The notes under the pieces are model-generated. The model made no database searches. It was not told the DNA's origin and saw nothing but the letters and a program-made list of their open reading frames with translations. From an uncultured Chlorobiaceae bacterium (GTDB lineage Bacteria > Bacteroidota > Chlorobiia > Chlorobiales > Chlorobiaceae), in the NCBI GenBank assembly GCA_903866255.1, contig CAIPMW010000009.1, forward strand, positions 62,001 through 126,000: DNA of 64,000 bases, in the 5' to 3' direction. Positions 29,129 to 39,770 of the stretch are shown here, piece after piece. The first letter of the stretch is position 1. Each line of letters opens with the position of its first letter. The position numbers were made by a program, and so were the translations under genes.

Positions 29129-30046
29129 ATGACATCCTCCCCATTTTCGTGCGGTTTCGCAATTATTGTTGGTTCGCCCAATGCAGGCAAGTCAACCCTG
29201 CTTAACAAACTGCTTGATTTCAAGCTCTCCATTGTTACACCTAAACCGCAAACCACCAGAAAAAAAATCACAGGAATATACCACAACGACAACTGCCAGA
29301 TTATTTTTCTTGATACACCGGGCATCATGAAGCCTCAACAGAAACTCCATGAATCCATGCTCGGAGTTATTCGTGATACTCTGAAAGATGCGGATGTTGT
29401 TCTTGCCCTGCTGCCGTATTCCGGTAAAAAAGATTTTGTGGATCGGGAGTTTGCTGAAGAGCTTTTCAGTGGCTGGCTGAAACCAGTCGGGAAACCAGTC
29501 ATTGCCGTACTCAATAAATGTGACCTTGTAAGTGAAGAGCGCCAGCGGCAGGCCGAAGAGTTTGTAAGGGATACCTGGCATCCAGTTTCAGTTCTCTCGG
29601 TTTCGGCATTGAAAGGCAACAATATTGCTCAACTTGTCCTGGCGATACAGCCTTTTCTTCCGCTTCACTATTCCCTTTATCCTGAAGATACCCTCAGTAC
29701 CGCTCCTGAACGATTTTTTGTCAGTGAAATTATCCGGGAAAAGATTTTTCTGCTCTACGGGCGTGAGGTGCCCTATTCTACCGAAGTTGTCATTGATGAG
29801 TTCAGAGAGCAGCACGAAAATGATCCGGCACGAAAGGATCTTATTCGCTGTTCGGTGATTGTTGAGCGTGATACCCAGAAGCAGATCATGATAGGCAACA
29901 AAGGGGCTGCCCTGAAAAAACTTGGTCAAACAGCAAGAGCAGATATTGAGGAAATGCTTGGGCGGCCGGTTTTTCTTGAACTCTTTATCAAAGTTCGGCC
30001 TGATTGGCGAAAGAAAAATAACCTTTTGAAGAGTTACGGATATTGA
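29129..30046 (+). CDS. era: GTPase Era
   Basis: Era is an essential GTPase that binds the 3' end of 16S rRNA in small-subunit maturation. The 305-residue protein has G1 [10 protein letters not shown]3 DTPG and G4 NKCD, and a C-terminal KH domain (about 215-300) with [20 protein letters not shown]. The ATG at 29129 is chosen because the GTPase domain starts within 15 residues; a GTG 18 codons upstream is less likely. It ends at a hairpin shared with rpsA. Confidence 0.95.
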   Translation: MTSSPFSCGFAIIVGSPNAGKSTLLNKLLDFKLSIVTPKPQTTRKKITGIYHNDNCQIIFLDTPGIMKPQQKLHESMLGVIRDTLKDADVVLALLPYSGKKDFVDREFAEELFSGWLKPVGKPVIAVLNKCDLVSEERQRQAEEFVRDTWHPVSVLSVSALKGNNIAQLVLAIQPFLPLHYSLYPEDTLSTAPERFFVSEIIREKIFLLYGREVPYSTEVVIDEFREQHENDPARKDLIRCSVIVERDTQKQIMIGNKGAALKKLGQTARADIEEMLGRPVFLELFIKVRPDWRKKNNLLKSYGY

Positions 30047-30053
30047 CCCATAA

Positions 30054-30085
30054 AAAAGCCCTCCCTGGTAAGAGGGAAGGCTTTT
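30054..30085. terminator. Terminator between era and rpsA
   Basis: Stem arms AAAAGCCCTCCCT and AGGGAAGGCTTTT pair with one internal mismatch around a 6-nt loop, with A and T flanks on both strands. It lies between the two convergent genes. Confidence 0.75.
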
Positions 30086-30122
30086 GTACATAAAGGTTAC
30101 AACAGGTGAAATACCAGGGGAC

Positions 30123-31907
30123 TCAGGCCTTCTGTTCCACACTCTTCCTGTCCGCTGATTTGACCGGAGGTTCAAGTTCAGCCGAGGCCGCCTCAATCTC
30201 CTTTTTTTCATTTGGATGAGCTGCAAGGTAAGCTTCAATCTCCTCCTTGTTCTTGTCCTTGAAATATTCAAGAGCAGAAAGAATGATGCGCTTGTTTTCC
30301 TTGTCAAACTCAATGACACGAAGAGGAAGTTCATCACCAATCTTGAACGACGAGTGTATATCCTTGACGCCACCCTGAAGCAGGTGAGATACCGGCACAA
30401 AACCATCTACGTCACCAGGGAGAATAACAATAACACCCTTTTCAATGATCTGAGAGATTTCGCCCGGTGTCTCTGCACCCACTGCGTACTTCAGCTCAAA
30501 TTCATCCCATGGATCCTGATTGATCTGTTTGTGACCGAGCGCTATACGGCGGGCATGCACGTCAAACTTCAGTACCTTGACTTCAAGCTCCTGGTTCTTT
30601 TTGACCAGTTCACTTGGATGGCGGATCTTCTTGGTCCACGAGAGGTCTGAAATGTGAACCAGACCGTCTACACCGGGCTCAAGCTCAACAAAAACACCGA
30701 AGTCGGTGATATTGCTGACGGTGCCATTGTGCAACGAGTTTTCGATATATTTTTCTGAAAGAGCAATCCACGGATCCTCGTTCACGCGCTTCATGGAGAG
30801 GGAGAGCTTGGTGTGATCCTTGTCGATATTGAGAATCACGCACTCAACTTCCTGACCAAGAGTGACAAACTGCCCCGGATGCTTGATGTGCTGTGTCCAG
30901 CTCATTTCGGAGATGTGGACAAGACCCTCGATGCCCTTCTCGATCTCGACAAAAGCGCCGTAATCGGTAATGGAGACAACGCGACCCTGCGCCTTGGAGC
31001 TGACAGGATACTTGATCTCGATATTCTCCCACGGATGAGACTCAAGCTGCTTCATGCCAAGCGAGACTCTCTTGGTGTTCTCGTCGAAGCCGACAACCAC
31101 AACCTTGATCGGCTGGTCAAGATCAACAACCTCTGAAGGATGGTTGATTCTGCCCCAGGTGATATCGGTGATGTGCACCAGACCGTCCAGACCGCCAAGA
31201 TCAACAAAGATACCGAAGTCGGTAATGTTCTTGACTGTGCCCTCAAGCACCATGCCCACCTTGATATTGGCAAGCATCTCCTCACGACGGGCGGCGTAAG
31301 CCTCTTCGAGGATAACTTTATGACTGACAACAATATTCTGTGTGACGGGATTGATCTTGACAACCCTGAAGTCCATGGTCTGGCCAACAAGAGCATCGAA
31401 ATCACGAACCGGCTTGACATCAATCTGAGAACCGGGAAGGAATGCCTCAACGCCGGAGAGGGAGACGGTCATGCCACCCTTGACACGATTGATAATCTTG
31501 CCGTTGATGATGGTATCGTTTTCAATTGAATCATAGATCCTGTCCCAGATTCTCAAAACGTCAGCTTTCTTTTTTGAAAGAATGAGCTGCCCCATTTTGT
31601 CTTCGATGTTCTCAAGATAGACTTCAACATCATCGCCCACCTTGACCTCATCTTCAGCCCTGAACTCAAGCAGGGAGACAATGCCTTCCGACTTGAATCC
31701 GACATCAATGGTGACATCCTTGTTGGATATCGAGACAATTCTGCCCTTGATAATCTCGTCTTCTGTAATTTCATTGAGGGTGCTTGAGTAAAGCTTCTCC
31801 ATCAACGCCAGTTCAGCGGGCTCGTAGTGAGCAAAAAATTTGAGTTTTTTTCTTGCCGGCCTCTCTTTGACCTTTTTTTCGGTTGCCTGTGTAAATGCTT
31901 CTGCCAT
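30123..31907 (-). CDS. rpsA: 30S ribosomal protein S1
   Basis: S1 binds mRNA on the 30S subunit and promotes initiation. The 594-residue protein contains six S1 repeats. Four strongly conserved ones are each marked by a GVFVEL/GLVHISD-like motif (for example [20 protein letters not shown] and [21 protein letters not shown]). An N-terminal lead precedes them and a charged C-terminal tail follows the last repeat. cmk follows on the upstream side, giving the common cmk-rpsA order. Confidence 0.96.
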   Translation of the reverse strand: MAEAFTQATEKKVKERPARKKLKFFAHYEPAELALMEKLYSSTLNEITEDEIIKGRIVSISNKDVTIDVGFKSEGIVSLLEFRAEDEVKVGDDVEVYLENIEDKMGQLILSKKKADVLRIWDRIYDSIENDTIINGKIINRVKGGMTVSLSGVEAFLPGSQIDVKPVRDFDALVGQTMDFRVVKINPVTQNIVVSHKVILEEAYAARREEMLANIKVGMVLEGTVKNITDFGIFVDLGGLDGLVHITDITWGRINHPSEVVDLDQPIKVVVVGFDENTKRVSLGMKQLESHPWENIEIKYPVSSKAQGRVVSITDYGAFVEIEKGIEGLVHISEMSWTQHIKHPGQFVTLGQEVECVILNIDKDHTKLSLSMKRVNEDPWIALSEKYIENSLHNGTVSNITDFGVFVELEPGVDGLVHISDLSWTKKIRHPSELVKKNQELEVKVLKFDVHARRIALGHKQINQDPWDEFELKYAVGAETPGEISQIIEKGVIVILPGDVDGFVPVSHLLQGGVKDIHSSFKIGDELPLRVIEFDKENKRIILSALEYFKDKNKEEIEAYLAAHPNEKKEIEAASAELEPPVKSADRKSVEQKA

Positions 31908-32015
31908 TAAATTTTTTCCTTCCTCTCTTGTAATTAGCCCGCCTGCCGCGAGAGATATCGGCCAGAGGTTTTATGGTTAATAAAAAACAGTATTGAAAGA
32001 ACACACCGGACTCAC

Positions 32016-32732
32016 TTACCGGCCACTCTGTTGCATCATCAGGGCAAGATTATAAACAATCTCCACCTGGCGATCTATTGTCAAGCTTGATGTATCAATT
32101 TCCTGGGCTTCAGGATGTTTTTTCAGGGGGGCATACTCCCGTTCTTCATCATCCTTATCCCTTTGTCTTATCTCCTCTTCAAGCAGGTCGAGGTCCGGCA
32201 GGGCGCTGCTGTCGTGAGACTTTGCAACCAGCTCTGCATAACGGCGTTTTGCCCTTTCACGGGCATCAGCTACAAGAAATATTTTCAGCTCAGCATCTGG
32301 AAAAATGACGGTACCAATATCCCGTCCATCCATCACCACGGAACCCGTTCGACCAAGCTGCTGCTGCAGCTCTTTCAGCTTGTCACGAACCGGTTTCAGG
32401 GAGCTGACAAAACTTACTTCCTGACTAATGCGGTTATCCCTGATGTCAGTGGTCACATCATTTCCGTCAAGAAAAACATGGTCGCCATCAAAAGAAATGG
32501 TGATCTCCTCAAGGAGAGCTGAAACTCGAACGGGTGAGTGCCGCAGCTCCCCAAGAACTCCTGCACGAAGAGCTTTGAGGGTTACTGACCGGTACATTGC
32601 ACCGCTATCAATGTAGGTATATCCGAGCCGCTGTGCCACTCTCTGGGCCGTGGTGCTTTTTCCGGATGCAGCAGGCCCGTCAATTGCAATAATGATAAGC
32701 TTTATTCCGATTTCCTGTGTTACTTGGAGCAT
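32016..32732 (-). CDS. cmk: Cytidylate kinase
   Basis: Cmk phosphorylates CMP and dCMP. The 238-residue protein has the P-loop [14 protein letters not shown] near residue 16. [16 protein letters not shown] and the substrate/lid block [18 protein letters not shown] follow, then the lid arginines in [13 protein letters not shown]. The protein has a slightly long N-terminus ([11 protein letters not shown]) whose start could be a few residues later. It lies about 110 bp upstream of rpsA, a widely conserved pairing. Confidence 0.95.
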   Translation of the reverse strand: MLQVTQEIGIKLIIIAIDGPAASGKSTTAQRVAQRLGYTYIDSGAMYRSVTLKALRAGVLGELRHSPVRVSALLEEITISFDGDHVFLDGNDVTTDIRDNRISQEVSFVSSLKPVRDKLKELQQQLGRTGSVVMDGRDIGTVIFPDAELKIFLVADARERAKRRYAELVAKSHDSSALPDLDLLEEEIRQRDKDDEEREYAPLKKHPEAQEIDTSSLTIDRQVEIVYNLALMMQQSGR

Positions 32733-32841
32733 TTTGAATTAGCTCGCTATTTTATAAAAAATATTTGCTTTTTCCAAACATATTGGTTACATGTTAAAAT
32801 ATGGTTTTTTAGAAGCCACTCGTGCACCAAACATTTTATTT

Positions 32842-33933
32842 ATGTCACTTCGTTGCGGCATTGTTGGCCTTCCGAACGTCGGAAAATCGACACTTTTTAA
32901 TGCCATTACGGCAAAACAGGCTGAAGCTGCCAACTATCCCTTTTGTACCATAGAGCCAAATGTCGGCACCGTCCTGGTGCCTGACGAACGTATGCAGCAC
33001 CTTGCCGATGTTGTCAAGACACCTACACTTGTGCCGGCAACTCTTGAAATTGTTGATATTGCAGGACTGGTCAAAGGTGCAAGCAAGGGCGAAGGGCTTG
33101 GCAACCAGTTTCTCTCACACATCAGGGAGGTCGATGCCATTGTTCATGTTGTCCGATGTTTTGACGATGACAATATTATTCATGTTGAAGGAAGAATTGA
33201 TCCGGCTGACGATATCGTCACGATTGAGACGGAGCTGATGCTGGCTGATCTTGACAGCATGGAGCGACGGATTGAACGGCTCAGAAAAAATGCCAGAAAG
33301 GATAAAGAGCTTCTGTTGCAACTTGATGTAGCAGAAAAAATTATCAAAGGGTTGAGTGAGGGGATTCCTGTGCGTAAAATTATTGAGACTCCTGAAGAGC
33401 AGCTCGTGGCCAAACAGTTTTTCCTGCTCTCATCCAAACCAATTCTTTTTGCGGCTAATGTTTCTGAGAATGACCTGCCCGACGGTAACAGTTATACTGA
33501 AAAAGTTGCAGCCATTGCCGCAGCATCCGGCGCTAAAATGCTGGTTATCAGCGCAAAGAGTGAGGCTGAAATAGCCGAACTGCCAGAAGAGGAACGTCCT
33601 GAATTTCTTGAAAGTCTCGGGCTTCACACCTCGGGTCTTGATCGATTGATCAAAACAGCTTATGACCTCCTTGGACTTCAGACCTATTTTACGGCTGGCG
33701 AAAAAGAGGTCCATGCCTGGACTATTCGCAAAGGAGCAGCAGCACCGGAGGCAGCGGGCGCAATTCATTCTGATTTTGAAAAGGGGTTTATCCGCGCAGA
33801 GGTGATGTTCTACCGAGACCTGATTGAACTCGGTTCTGAGCAAAAGGTTAAAGTTGCCGGGAAGCTCCGGTCAGAGGGGAAGGAGTATATCGTCAAGGAT
33901 GGTGATGTGATTGTTTTCCGGTTTAATGTATGA
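32842..33933 (+). CDS. ychF: Ribosome-binding ATPase YchF
   Basis: YchF is an Obg-family nucleotidase that prefers ATP and is linked to ribosome and stress functions. The 363-residue protein has G1 [16 protein letters not shown]3 [20 protein letters not shown], an intervening coiled-coil arm, and a C-terminal TGS domain with [15 protein letters not shown]. The start at 32842 (MSLRCGIVG) matches the family; the frame continues 17 codons upstream without similarity. The murI start overlaps its stop (ATGA). Confidence 0.96.
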   Translation: MSLRCGIVGLPNVGKSTLFNAITAKQAEAANYPFCTIEPNVGTVLVPDERMQHLADVVKTPTLVPATLEIVDIAGLVKGASKGEGLGNQFLSHIREVDAIVHVVRCFDDDNIIHVEGRIDPADDIVTIETELMLADLDSMERRIERLRKNARKDKELLLQLDVAEKIIKGLSEGIPVRKIIETPEEQLVAKQFFLLSSKPILFAANVSENDLPDGNSYTEKVAAIAAASGAKMLVISAKSEAEIAELPEEERPEFLESLGLHTSGLDRLIKTAYDLLGLQTYFTAGEKEVHAWTIRKGAAAPEAAGAIHSDFEKGFIRAEVMFYRDLIELGSEQKVKVAGKLRSEGKEYIVKDGDVIVFRFNV

Positions 33934-34733
33934 ACACTGAGCGTCCTATCGGTATTTTTGACTCAGGTATTGGTGGACTTACTGTTGTCAAGGCGATACA
34001 GGCGGCGCTTCCTTTTGAACGGATTGTCTACTTCGGCGATACAGCACGGGTGCCCTATGGTCCCAAGTCACAGATAACGATCAGGAAATATGCGGCCGAT
34101 GATACCGCTATTCTCATGCGATATCAGCCCAAGATGATCATTGTTGCCTGCAATACTGTTTCAGCACTTGCCCTTGACGTTGTTGAAAAGTCGAGCGGGA
34201 ATATCCCGGTTATCGGGGTGCTCAAGTCAGGCGCAATTCTGGCCGTTCAGGTGACAAAAAATAACCGTATTGGCGTTATCGGTACCCAGGCGACGGTCTG
34301 TTCAAATGCGTACGCCTGTGCCATCAATGAGCTTGATGCTGATATTGAGGTGATTTCGAAGGCTTGCCCTCTGTTTGTCCCGCTTGCCGAGGAGGGTTTG
34401 ACCAGCCATTCCGCAACCCGACTTATTGCCGAGCATTATCTGACAGAGATCAGGCAGCAGCACATTGACACCCTTGTTCTGGGTTGTACCCACTACCCGA
34501 TTTTGCGACAGGTGATTGAAGAGACCATCGGCAATGGAATCAGTATCATTGATTCGGCTGAAGCTGTAGCTATCAGAGCCAGAGCGCTCCTGTCGGACTC
34601 TGGTCTGCTCAATCGTTCGCAGAAAGCATTTATTCCGCATCTCCTGGTCAGCGATCTACCGCAAAAGTTCAGTGTGCTCTACCAACTTTTCATGGGTTCC
34701 GAACAGCCAGATGTTGATTTGGTGGAGGTATAA
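33930..34733 (+). CDS. murI: Glutamate racemase
   Basis: MurI makes D-glutamate for peptidoglycan. The 267-residue protein has both catalytic-cysteine motifs, [10 protein letters not shown] and [10 protein letters not shown], and the N-terminal [14 protein letters not shown]. The start overlaps the ychF stop by four bases, so translation is coupled. ispH follows within 20 bp. Confidence 0.96.
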   Translation: MNTERPIGIFDSGIGGLTVVKAIQAALPFERIVYFGDTARVPYGPKSQITIRKYAADDTAILMRYQPKMIIVACNTVSALALDVVEKSSGNIPVIGVLKSGAILAVQVTKNNRIGVIGTQATVCSNAYACAINELDADIEVISKACPLFVPLAEEGLTSHSATRLIAEHYLTEIRQQHIDTLVLGCTHYPILRQVIEETIGNGISIIDSAEAVAIRARALLSDSGLLNRSQKAFIPHLLVSDLPQKFSVLYQLFMGSEQPDVDLVEV

Positions 34734-34751
34734 TCAATTATTGTGCCAAGC

Positions 34752-35744
34752 ATGAAAGTACATCTCGACAGAACATCATCGGGTTTCTGCATTGGAGTGC
34801 AGGGAACCATTCATGTTGCCGAAGAGAAGCTCCAGGAGCCTGGAGGATTATACTCGTTTGGTGATGTTGTCCATAATGAGGTTGAAGTAAAGCGGCTCGA
34901 AAATCTCGGCCTTGTCACCGTTGAAGAGGCCGCCTTCAAAGAGCTCAAAGATGCCAGGGTGCTGATCAGGGCGCATGGTGAGCCTCCTTCAACCTACAGG
35001 ATCGCAAAAGAGAACAATCTGGCCATTACTGATACCACTTGCCCGGTCGTCTCGCGATTGCAGCGCACTACACGACTGCTCTTTGAACTGGGCTACCAGA
35101 TTATCATCTACGGTAAACATACCCATCCAGAGGTGATCGGTATCAACGGCCAGTGTAACAATAGCGCCGTGATTATCAAGCATGCTGACCTCAATGACTC
35201 TCAGGAGATAAAGGCGCTTGACCCGGCAAAAAAGAGCGCGCTCATCTCCCAGACCACCATGGATGTTCCAGGGTTTTACGAGCTGAAAGCAAATCTTGAG
35301 GCGCTTTTTGCCTTGGTGCCCTCAGTGCAACCCGACCAATGGATGCCCATCAGGGATATCGATATTACGGCAGCCATGACCGGAGTACGTCCCATGCCTT
35401 TGTTTGTTTTTAAAGATACAATCTGCCGGCAGGTATCAAGCCGAAATCAGAAGCTGCACGATTTCTCCCTGGCCAATGATGTTATCATTTTTGTTGCAGG
35501 AAAAAAAAGCTCCAATGGCCAAGTGCTCTACAATATCTGCAAAGCAGCAAATCATCGCAGCTTCTTTATTGAAGATATTGAAGATATTGAGGAGTGCTGG
35601 CTGAACGGTCGTGATGGCAAGCCGATTGACAATGTCGGAGTTTGTGGTGCTACATCCACGCCCATGTGGCATCTTGAAAAAGTTGCCCTATACCTCGAAA
35701 AGAATTTTGCCAATCAGGACTCCTCTCAACACAGTGAGTCGTAA
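34752..35744 (+). CDS. ispH: 4-hydroxy-3-methylbut-2-enyl diphosphate reductase
   Basis: IspH is the last MEP-pathway enzyme, a [4Fe-4S] protein reducing HMBPP to IPP and DMAPP. Three cluster cysteines are visible: [17 protein letters not shown] and [23 protein letters not shown] near residue 78 holds the substrate histidine. At 330 residues it is slightly longer than the E. coli enzyme. The ATG at 34752 is preferred over a GTG at 34743. It follows murI closely and precedes the Fe-S/FAD oxidoreductase by 13 bp. Confidence 0.95.
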   Translation: MKVHLDRTSSGFCIGVQGTIHVAEEKLQEPGGLYSFGDVVHNEVEVKRLENLGLVTVEEAAFKELKDARVLIRAHGEPPSTYRIAKENNLAITDTTCPVVSRLQRTTRLLFELGYQIIIYGKHTHPEVIGINGQCNNSAVIIKHADLNDSQEIKALDPAKKSALISQTTMDVPGFYELKANLEALFALVPSVQPDQWMPIRDIDITAAMTGVRPMPLFVFKDTICRQVSSRNQKLHDFSLANDVIIFVAGKKSSNGQVLYNICKAANHRSFFIEDIEDIEECWLNGRDGKPIDNVGVCGATSTPMWHLEKVALYLEKNFANQDSSQHSES

Positions 35745-35757
35745 CGATTGTTCTGTT

Positions 35758-37737
35758 ATGCCAATGAATTCCATTTCACTGACCATTAACCAGCAGGCAA
35801 TGACAGCAGCGCCGGGGACCTCTATTCTCGAAGTAGCAACTGCCGGAGGCATCACCATCCCTACTCTCTGTTTTCATAAATCCCTTGGAGAGACTGGTTC
35901 ATGCTGGATGTGTATTGTCGAAATCAAGGGAAGAAACCGCTTTGTTCCGGCATGTGATACACCGGTATCGGAGGGTATGGTTATCGAAACCGAAAATGAT
36001 ATGCTCAACGCCATGAGGCGCCAAACTCTGGAGAGAATCATCGAGGAGCATAGCGGAGATTGTATGGGCCCTTGTGAAGTCACCTGTCCGGCCGGTTGCG
36101 ATATTCCCGGTTTTGTTGCAGCAATTGCCACGCATAACGATGCACGTGCCATAGAGCTTATCAAGCAGACGATTCCTCTTCCCGGTATTCTTGGCAGAGT
36201 CTGTCCCGCCCCCTGCGAAGATGAATGCCGTCGGCATGGCGTTGACCAACCGGTCTCAATCTGTGCCTTGAAGCGTTATGCGGCTGACAAGGACAGTGAG
36301 CAAGCCCATAGATTCGTTCCTGAAATTTCTCCAAAAACAGGAAAAAAGGTGACCATCGTTGGTTCAGGGCCAGCCGGTCTCACCGCCGCCTGGTTTTTGC
36401 TGTGCAATGGGCACGAGGTGACCATAATCGAAGCAAGTGCACAAGCTGGTGGGATGATGCGCTACGGTATTCCCCGTTTCAGGCTTCCTGAATCCGTTAT
36501 AGAGAGCGATATTACAACGCTGATTGCCATGGGGCTGAAGTTTCAGTTCAATACTACGTTTGGTAAAAATGTTACCCTTGAAACACTGCATCGCACCTGT
36601 GATGCAGTGTTTCTGGCGATTGGCGCGCAAAAGGCTGCGACCATGAATATTGCGGGCGAAGATGAATACGGCGTGACCACCGGCATTGAGTTTCTGCGCA
36701 AAGCCGCATCAGGTGATCAGCCTCATCCCGGCAGTCAGGTGGTGGTAACCGGTGGTGGCAACACAGCCATAGATGCTGCACGGACAGCGCTTCGTCTTGG
36801 CGCATCAACCGTCACGATTCTCTATCGCCGCTCCAGAAAAGAGATGCCCGCCAACGCCTCTGAAATTCAGGAAGCTCTTGCTGAAGGTATTATCCTTACA
36901 GAATGGGCGGCTCCAACCGCAATCAGACCAATGAATGGTGTACTCGAAATTACCGCTATAACCATGCGGCCGGGAGCAGTTGATGCCTCTGGACGGAGGA
37001 CACCGGTGCCAGTCGAAGGGTCGGAGTTTACGATAACTGCCAACACCATTATCTCGGCTATCGGCCAGCAGATTGACCATTCGGTCGCTCATGCTGCGGG
37101 TACAGGTGCTGGCAAGTACGGAGAACTGCTTGTCAATTCGGAAACCCTGCAATCAGCAACACCAGGGCTTTTTGCCGGAGGTGATTGTGTTACCGGCACT
37201 GATACCGCCATTCGGGCGGTTGAGCAGGGAAAACGGGCAGCTTTCGCTATTGATCTCTTTTTACAAGGAGAAATGGTTGCTGTTCCGAAAGTCCCGTTTA
37301 ATTCATCTTATGGCGCACGAGATGAAGCACCTCAGCCCTTTTACCAGCGAAAACAACCAGCCCCAAGAGTTGCGGTGCCGGAGTTGCCTCTATCAGAGCG
37401 AACGGGAAGCTTCAGCGAAGTGGTAACGGGCTATACGGAAGCCCTGGCCCGCGAGGAGGCAGCCCGATGCCTCCAATGCCAATGCAATGCCATCAACGAC
37501 TGCCGTCTTCGGGAACTTGCTTCACGTTATTTGCCTGTTCAGGCTGCTCAAAAGCACCAACATCCGGGCTTTTATAAAGCCGAAAATGCTGACATCAGCA
37601 TGGAGCGTGAAAAGTGCGTTGACTGCGGGATTTGTGTGCGCATGATCGAAGAGCGCAGCGGCGAGGTTGATCTTGTGGTCATGACGGAAAGCTGCCCAAC
37701 CGGGGCGCTGTCGGCACCTGCCGGTCTTCAGAGGTGA
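35758..37737 (+). CDS. Fe-S/FAD NAD(P)H oxidoreductase: 2Fe-2S ferredoxin domain fused to a GltD-like module
   Basis: The 659-residue protein has three parts. Residues 1-80 are a plant-type [2Fe-2S] domain (Cys38, 49, 52, 66). Residues 95-560 resemble the glutamate synthase small subunit: a cysteine-rich entry (DCMGPCEVTCPAGC), FAD motif VTIVGSGPAGLTAAW and NAD(P) motif VVTGGGNTAIDAARTALRLG. The last 100 residues carry RCLQCQC and CVDCGIC...SCPTGAL, a probable Fe-S site. Related fusions act as electron-input modules for hydrogenases, formate dehydrogenases or ferredoxin-NAD(P) reactions. No glutamate synthase large subunit is adjacent, so calling it gltD would mislead. The partner is unknown. 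Confidence 0.82.
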   Translation: MPMNSISLTINQQAMTAAPGTSILEVATAGGITIPTLCFHKSLGETGSCWMCIVEIKGRNRFVPACDTPVSEGMVIETENDMLNAMRRQTLERIIEEHSGDCMGPCEVTCPAGCDIPGFVAAIATHNDARAIELIKQTIPLPGILGRVCPAPCEDECRRHGVDQPVSICALKRYAADKDSEQAHRFVPEISPKTGKKVTIVGSGPAGLTAAWFLLCNGHEVTIIEASAQAGGMMRYGIPRFRLPESVIESDITTLIAMGLKFQFNTTFGKNVTLETLHRTCDAVFLAIGAQKAATMNIAGEDEYGVTTGIEFLRKAASGDQPHPGSQVVVTGGGNTAIDAARTALRLGASTVTILYRRSRKEMPANASEIQEALAEGIILTEWAAPTAIRPMNGVLEITAITMRPGAVDASGRRTPVPVEGSEFTITANTIISAIGQQIDHSVAHAAGTGAGKYGELLVNSETLQSATPGLFAGGDCVTGTDTAIRAVEQGKRAAFAIDLFLQGEMVAVPKVPFNSSYGARDEAPQPFYQRKQPAPRVAVPELPLSERTGSFSEVVTGYTEALAREEAARCLQCQCNAINDCRLRELASRYLPVQAAQKHQHPGFYKAENADISMEREKCVDCGICVRMIEERSGEVDLVVMTESCPTGALSAPAGLQR

Positions 37738-38039
37738 TGGCTGACCACGTTTTGCCTCTTTCCGCGTGGTACTTTTTTTCCAATACCACTTGGTGGATAA
37801 CGCTGGCAGTGGCGATGGCGGTTGCCACATTTCCCTCTCTGCTGAAATCGCTCAGGATGTTTCTCCTGCTGTTGATTGCTCTGCTGTGGCTTGTGGCAGT
37901 TATTGCCATGGGTGTGACTGCCGGCTTGGTTGCTGCCCTTGTCGGTGGTGGCATATCGCTGCTTTGGGGTCTTCTGCTCATGCTTGTATCACTGATCTTT
38001 TCAGGTGTACGGCAGATGGCCAACAGACGTTACAGCTAA
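37737..38039 (+). CDS. Small hydrophobic membrane protein
   Basis: I do not recognise this 100-residue protein. It has two or three membrane segments: about 18-30 (WWITLAVAMAVATF), 38-62 (MFLLLLIALLWLVAVIAMGVT) and 65-90. The end is basic (RQMANRRYS). The ATG at 37737 shares its first base with the stop of the oxidoreductase gene; a GTG at 37734 is an alternative. The overlap suggests coupled translation and a possible link to that enzyme. Confidence 0.7.
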   Translation: MADHVLPLSAWYFFSNTTWWITLAVAMAVATFPSLLKSLRMFLLLLIALLWLVAVIAMGVTAGLVAALVGGGISLLWGLLLMLVSLIFSGVRQMANRRYS

Positions 38040-38052
38040 TGTTCACCTCCGC

Positions 38053-38913
38053 TTAACCCCGCCGTCCCTGCGCAATAATCTCATTCAGCTCAGCTCCGAT
38101 CAAACGCAGATCCTCATCAAGAAAATGAGAAGAGTGCAGTCGGGCACGTTTGACCTCCGTAACATCCAAAACGGCATCCATGACATACGGCTTGAACAGA
38201 GGAGCGGCACAGATGACGTTGCCCTCAGGCCCGGTGAGCGACGAGTTGCCCCAGTAGGTGAAGCTGTCCTCATTGCCAACGCGGTTGATGCAGGCCACGT
38301 AGCTGCTGAAGAGAAACGAGTAGGTCGAGGCGATGGTTTGCCACTGCTTTACAATGGCAGGGTTGCCGCTGCCGGGCGACATACGCAGGGGGCTCGACAT
38401 CAGCACAAAGAGCAATTTGGCACCCTGGTGGGCAAGCAGGTAAGGTACAGAAACGTGCCAGAAATCCTCGCAGATGGCCACGCCGATTCTGCCAAGCCGT
38501 TTTGAGGTGACTGCCTTGATCTGTTGACCGGCAGAAAAATAGCGCAGCTCTTCAAACATACCATAGGTTGGCAGGTAAATTTTGCGGTGGATGCTGCGTC
38601 CGACTCCTTCTTCAAACATGAATGCCGAGTTATAGACGCCATAGTCGTTGCTCAGCTCGATGCCGCCACAGATGATGCAGATTTTCCGGCTCAGTTCACG
38701 CAGGGGATCGAACCGTGTATCTTCAATGTGCATGGCAATATCTTGCGCGGCATCCTGCACATTGTAGCCCGTCAGCGAAAGTTCAGGAAAGGCGATGGCA
38801 TCGGCGCCGTCGCAGATTGCCTCTTCCACAAGGGAGCAGTGCCTGGCAAGATTCGCGTCAAAATTGGCCAGAGTGCAATCAATCTGGGCTATTCGCAATT
38901 TTGCGTTGAGCAT
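38053..38913 (-). CDS. Carbon-nitrogen hydrolase (nitrilase superfamily amidase)
   Basis: The 286-residue core carries the Glu-Lys-Cys triad: AFPELSLTGY, HRKIYLPTYG and AICEDFWH. The CEDFWH and LTGYNVQD forms resemble the glutaminase-like domain of glutamine-dependent NAD synthetases and their stand-alone relatives. No NAD synthetase domain is attached. The start is uncertain: the frame is open to ATGs at 39006 and 39030, and the one at 39006 has an A/G-rich site upstream. I give the ATG at the beginning of the domain. It converges with the small membrane protein. Confidence 0.87.
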   Translation of the reverse strand: MLNAKLRIAQIDCTLANFDANLARHCSLVEEAICDGADAIAFPELSLTGYNVQDAAQDIAMHIEDTRFDPLRELSRKICIICGGIELSNDYGVYNSAFMFEEGVGRSIHRKIYLPTYGMFEELRYFSAGQQIKAVTSKRLGRIGVAICEDFWHVSVPYLLAHQGAKLLFVLMSSPLRMSPGSGNPAIVKQWQTIASTYSFLFSSYVACINRVGNEDSFTYWGNSSLTGPEGNVICAAPLFKPYVMDAVLDVTEVKRARLHSSHFLDEDLRLIGAELNEIIAQGRRG

Positions 38914-39110
38914 TTTTCTGTCCAGTTTGGTGGTAAGGGTATAATGTCGTAAAAGCTCCTGAAGATAGCGAAAGAATTGATAATCCGTTTTTATGAGTCC
39001 TTTCATCTTTCTCTTCTGAATGATTTGCATTTATTCCGGTTTCTGTTGTTTATTGGTTTGTTCCGTTGAACTCTCCATAATGGCGTAGTAATTCTAACTG
39101 ATGATGATCT

Positions 39111-39638
39111 ATGGGAAAAGTGATGCCTTACAAGGGTATGTGGCCCCAGGTGCACGAGACGGTTTTTATGACCGACGGCGCCTTTGTGATTGGCGATGTC
39201 CATATCGGCGCTCACTCGAGTGTCTGGTTCAATACAGTGATACGGGGAGATGTCTGTCCGATTCGCATCGGCGAAAAAACCAGTGTGCAGGATAATGCGA
39301 CGCTCCATGTCACCCACGATACAGGCCCGCTGACTATCGGCAATTGTGTGACCATTGGGCATGGCGCGGTGCTCCACGCCTGTACGGTGAAGGATTATGT
39401 GCTGATTGGCATGGGAGCGGTGCTGCTGGACGATTGCGTTATTGAACCCTGGTCAATTGTTGCTGCCGGTTCACTGGTGCGGCAGGGTTTTACTGTGCCG
39501 TCAGGGATGCTTGTGGCCGGTGTGCCCGCAAAAGTGATGCGCCCTATAACCGATGCTGAGCGACGCAATATTGAGGAGTCGCCTGAAAATTATGTGCGCT
39601 ATGCACAAAACTATCGGGATGATGAAAAACAGCCCTGA
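39111..39638 (+). CDS. Gamma-carbonic-anhydrase-like hexapeptide-repeat protein
   Basis: The 175-residue left-handed beta-helix protein has the repeating I-G pattern (VIGDVHIGAHSSVW, IRIGEKTSVQDNATLHV, LTIGNCVTIGHGAVLH). It carries the family RGDVCPIRIG and the zinc-ligand histidines in TIGHGAVLHAC and upstream HVTHD. It resembles YrdA/PaaY/gamma-CA proteins; true carbonic anhydrase activity is not assured. It is divergent from the amidohydrolase gene. Confidence 0.9.
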   Translation: MGKVMPYKGMWPQVHETVFMTDGAFVIGDVHIGAHSSVWFNTVIRGDVCPIRIGEKTSVQDNATLHVTHDTGPLTIGNCVTIGHGAVLHACTVKDYVLIGMGAVLLDDCVIEPWSIVAAGSLVRQGFTVPSGMLVAGVPAKVMRPITDAERRNIEESPENYVRYAQNYRDDEKQP

Positions 39639-39770
39639 TACAAGCGGTCTTCTTCCCTGATTTCATTAAATTGCGGTGCGAGTTTTTCAATTTGTTCCTG
39701 GCTGGTTTGGATTTTGATCTTTTTTCCAGTCCTGTTTTTTTCACGGTTATTATGTAACTCCTTGTCTGTT

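Noticed and set aside
29588-30406. 272-codon minus-strand frame spanning the era/rpsA junction
   Set aside because: It covers era in antisense and overlaps rpsA in another frame; the translation is Arg/Leu-rich with no domain.
35611-35757. Upstream extension of the Fe-S/FAD oxidoreductase frame into ispH
   Set aside because: The extra 49 codons lie within the ispH coding region in another frame; the [2Fe-2S] domain starts at the ATG at 35758.
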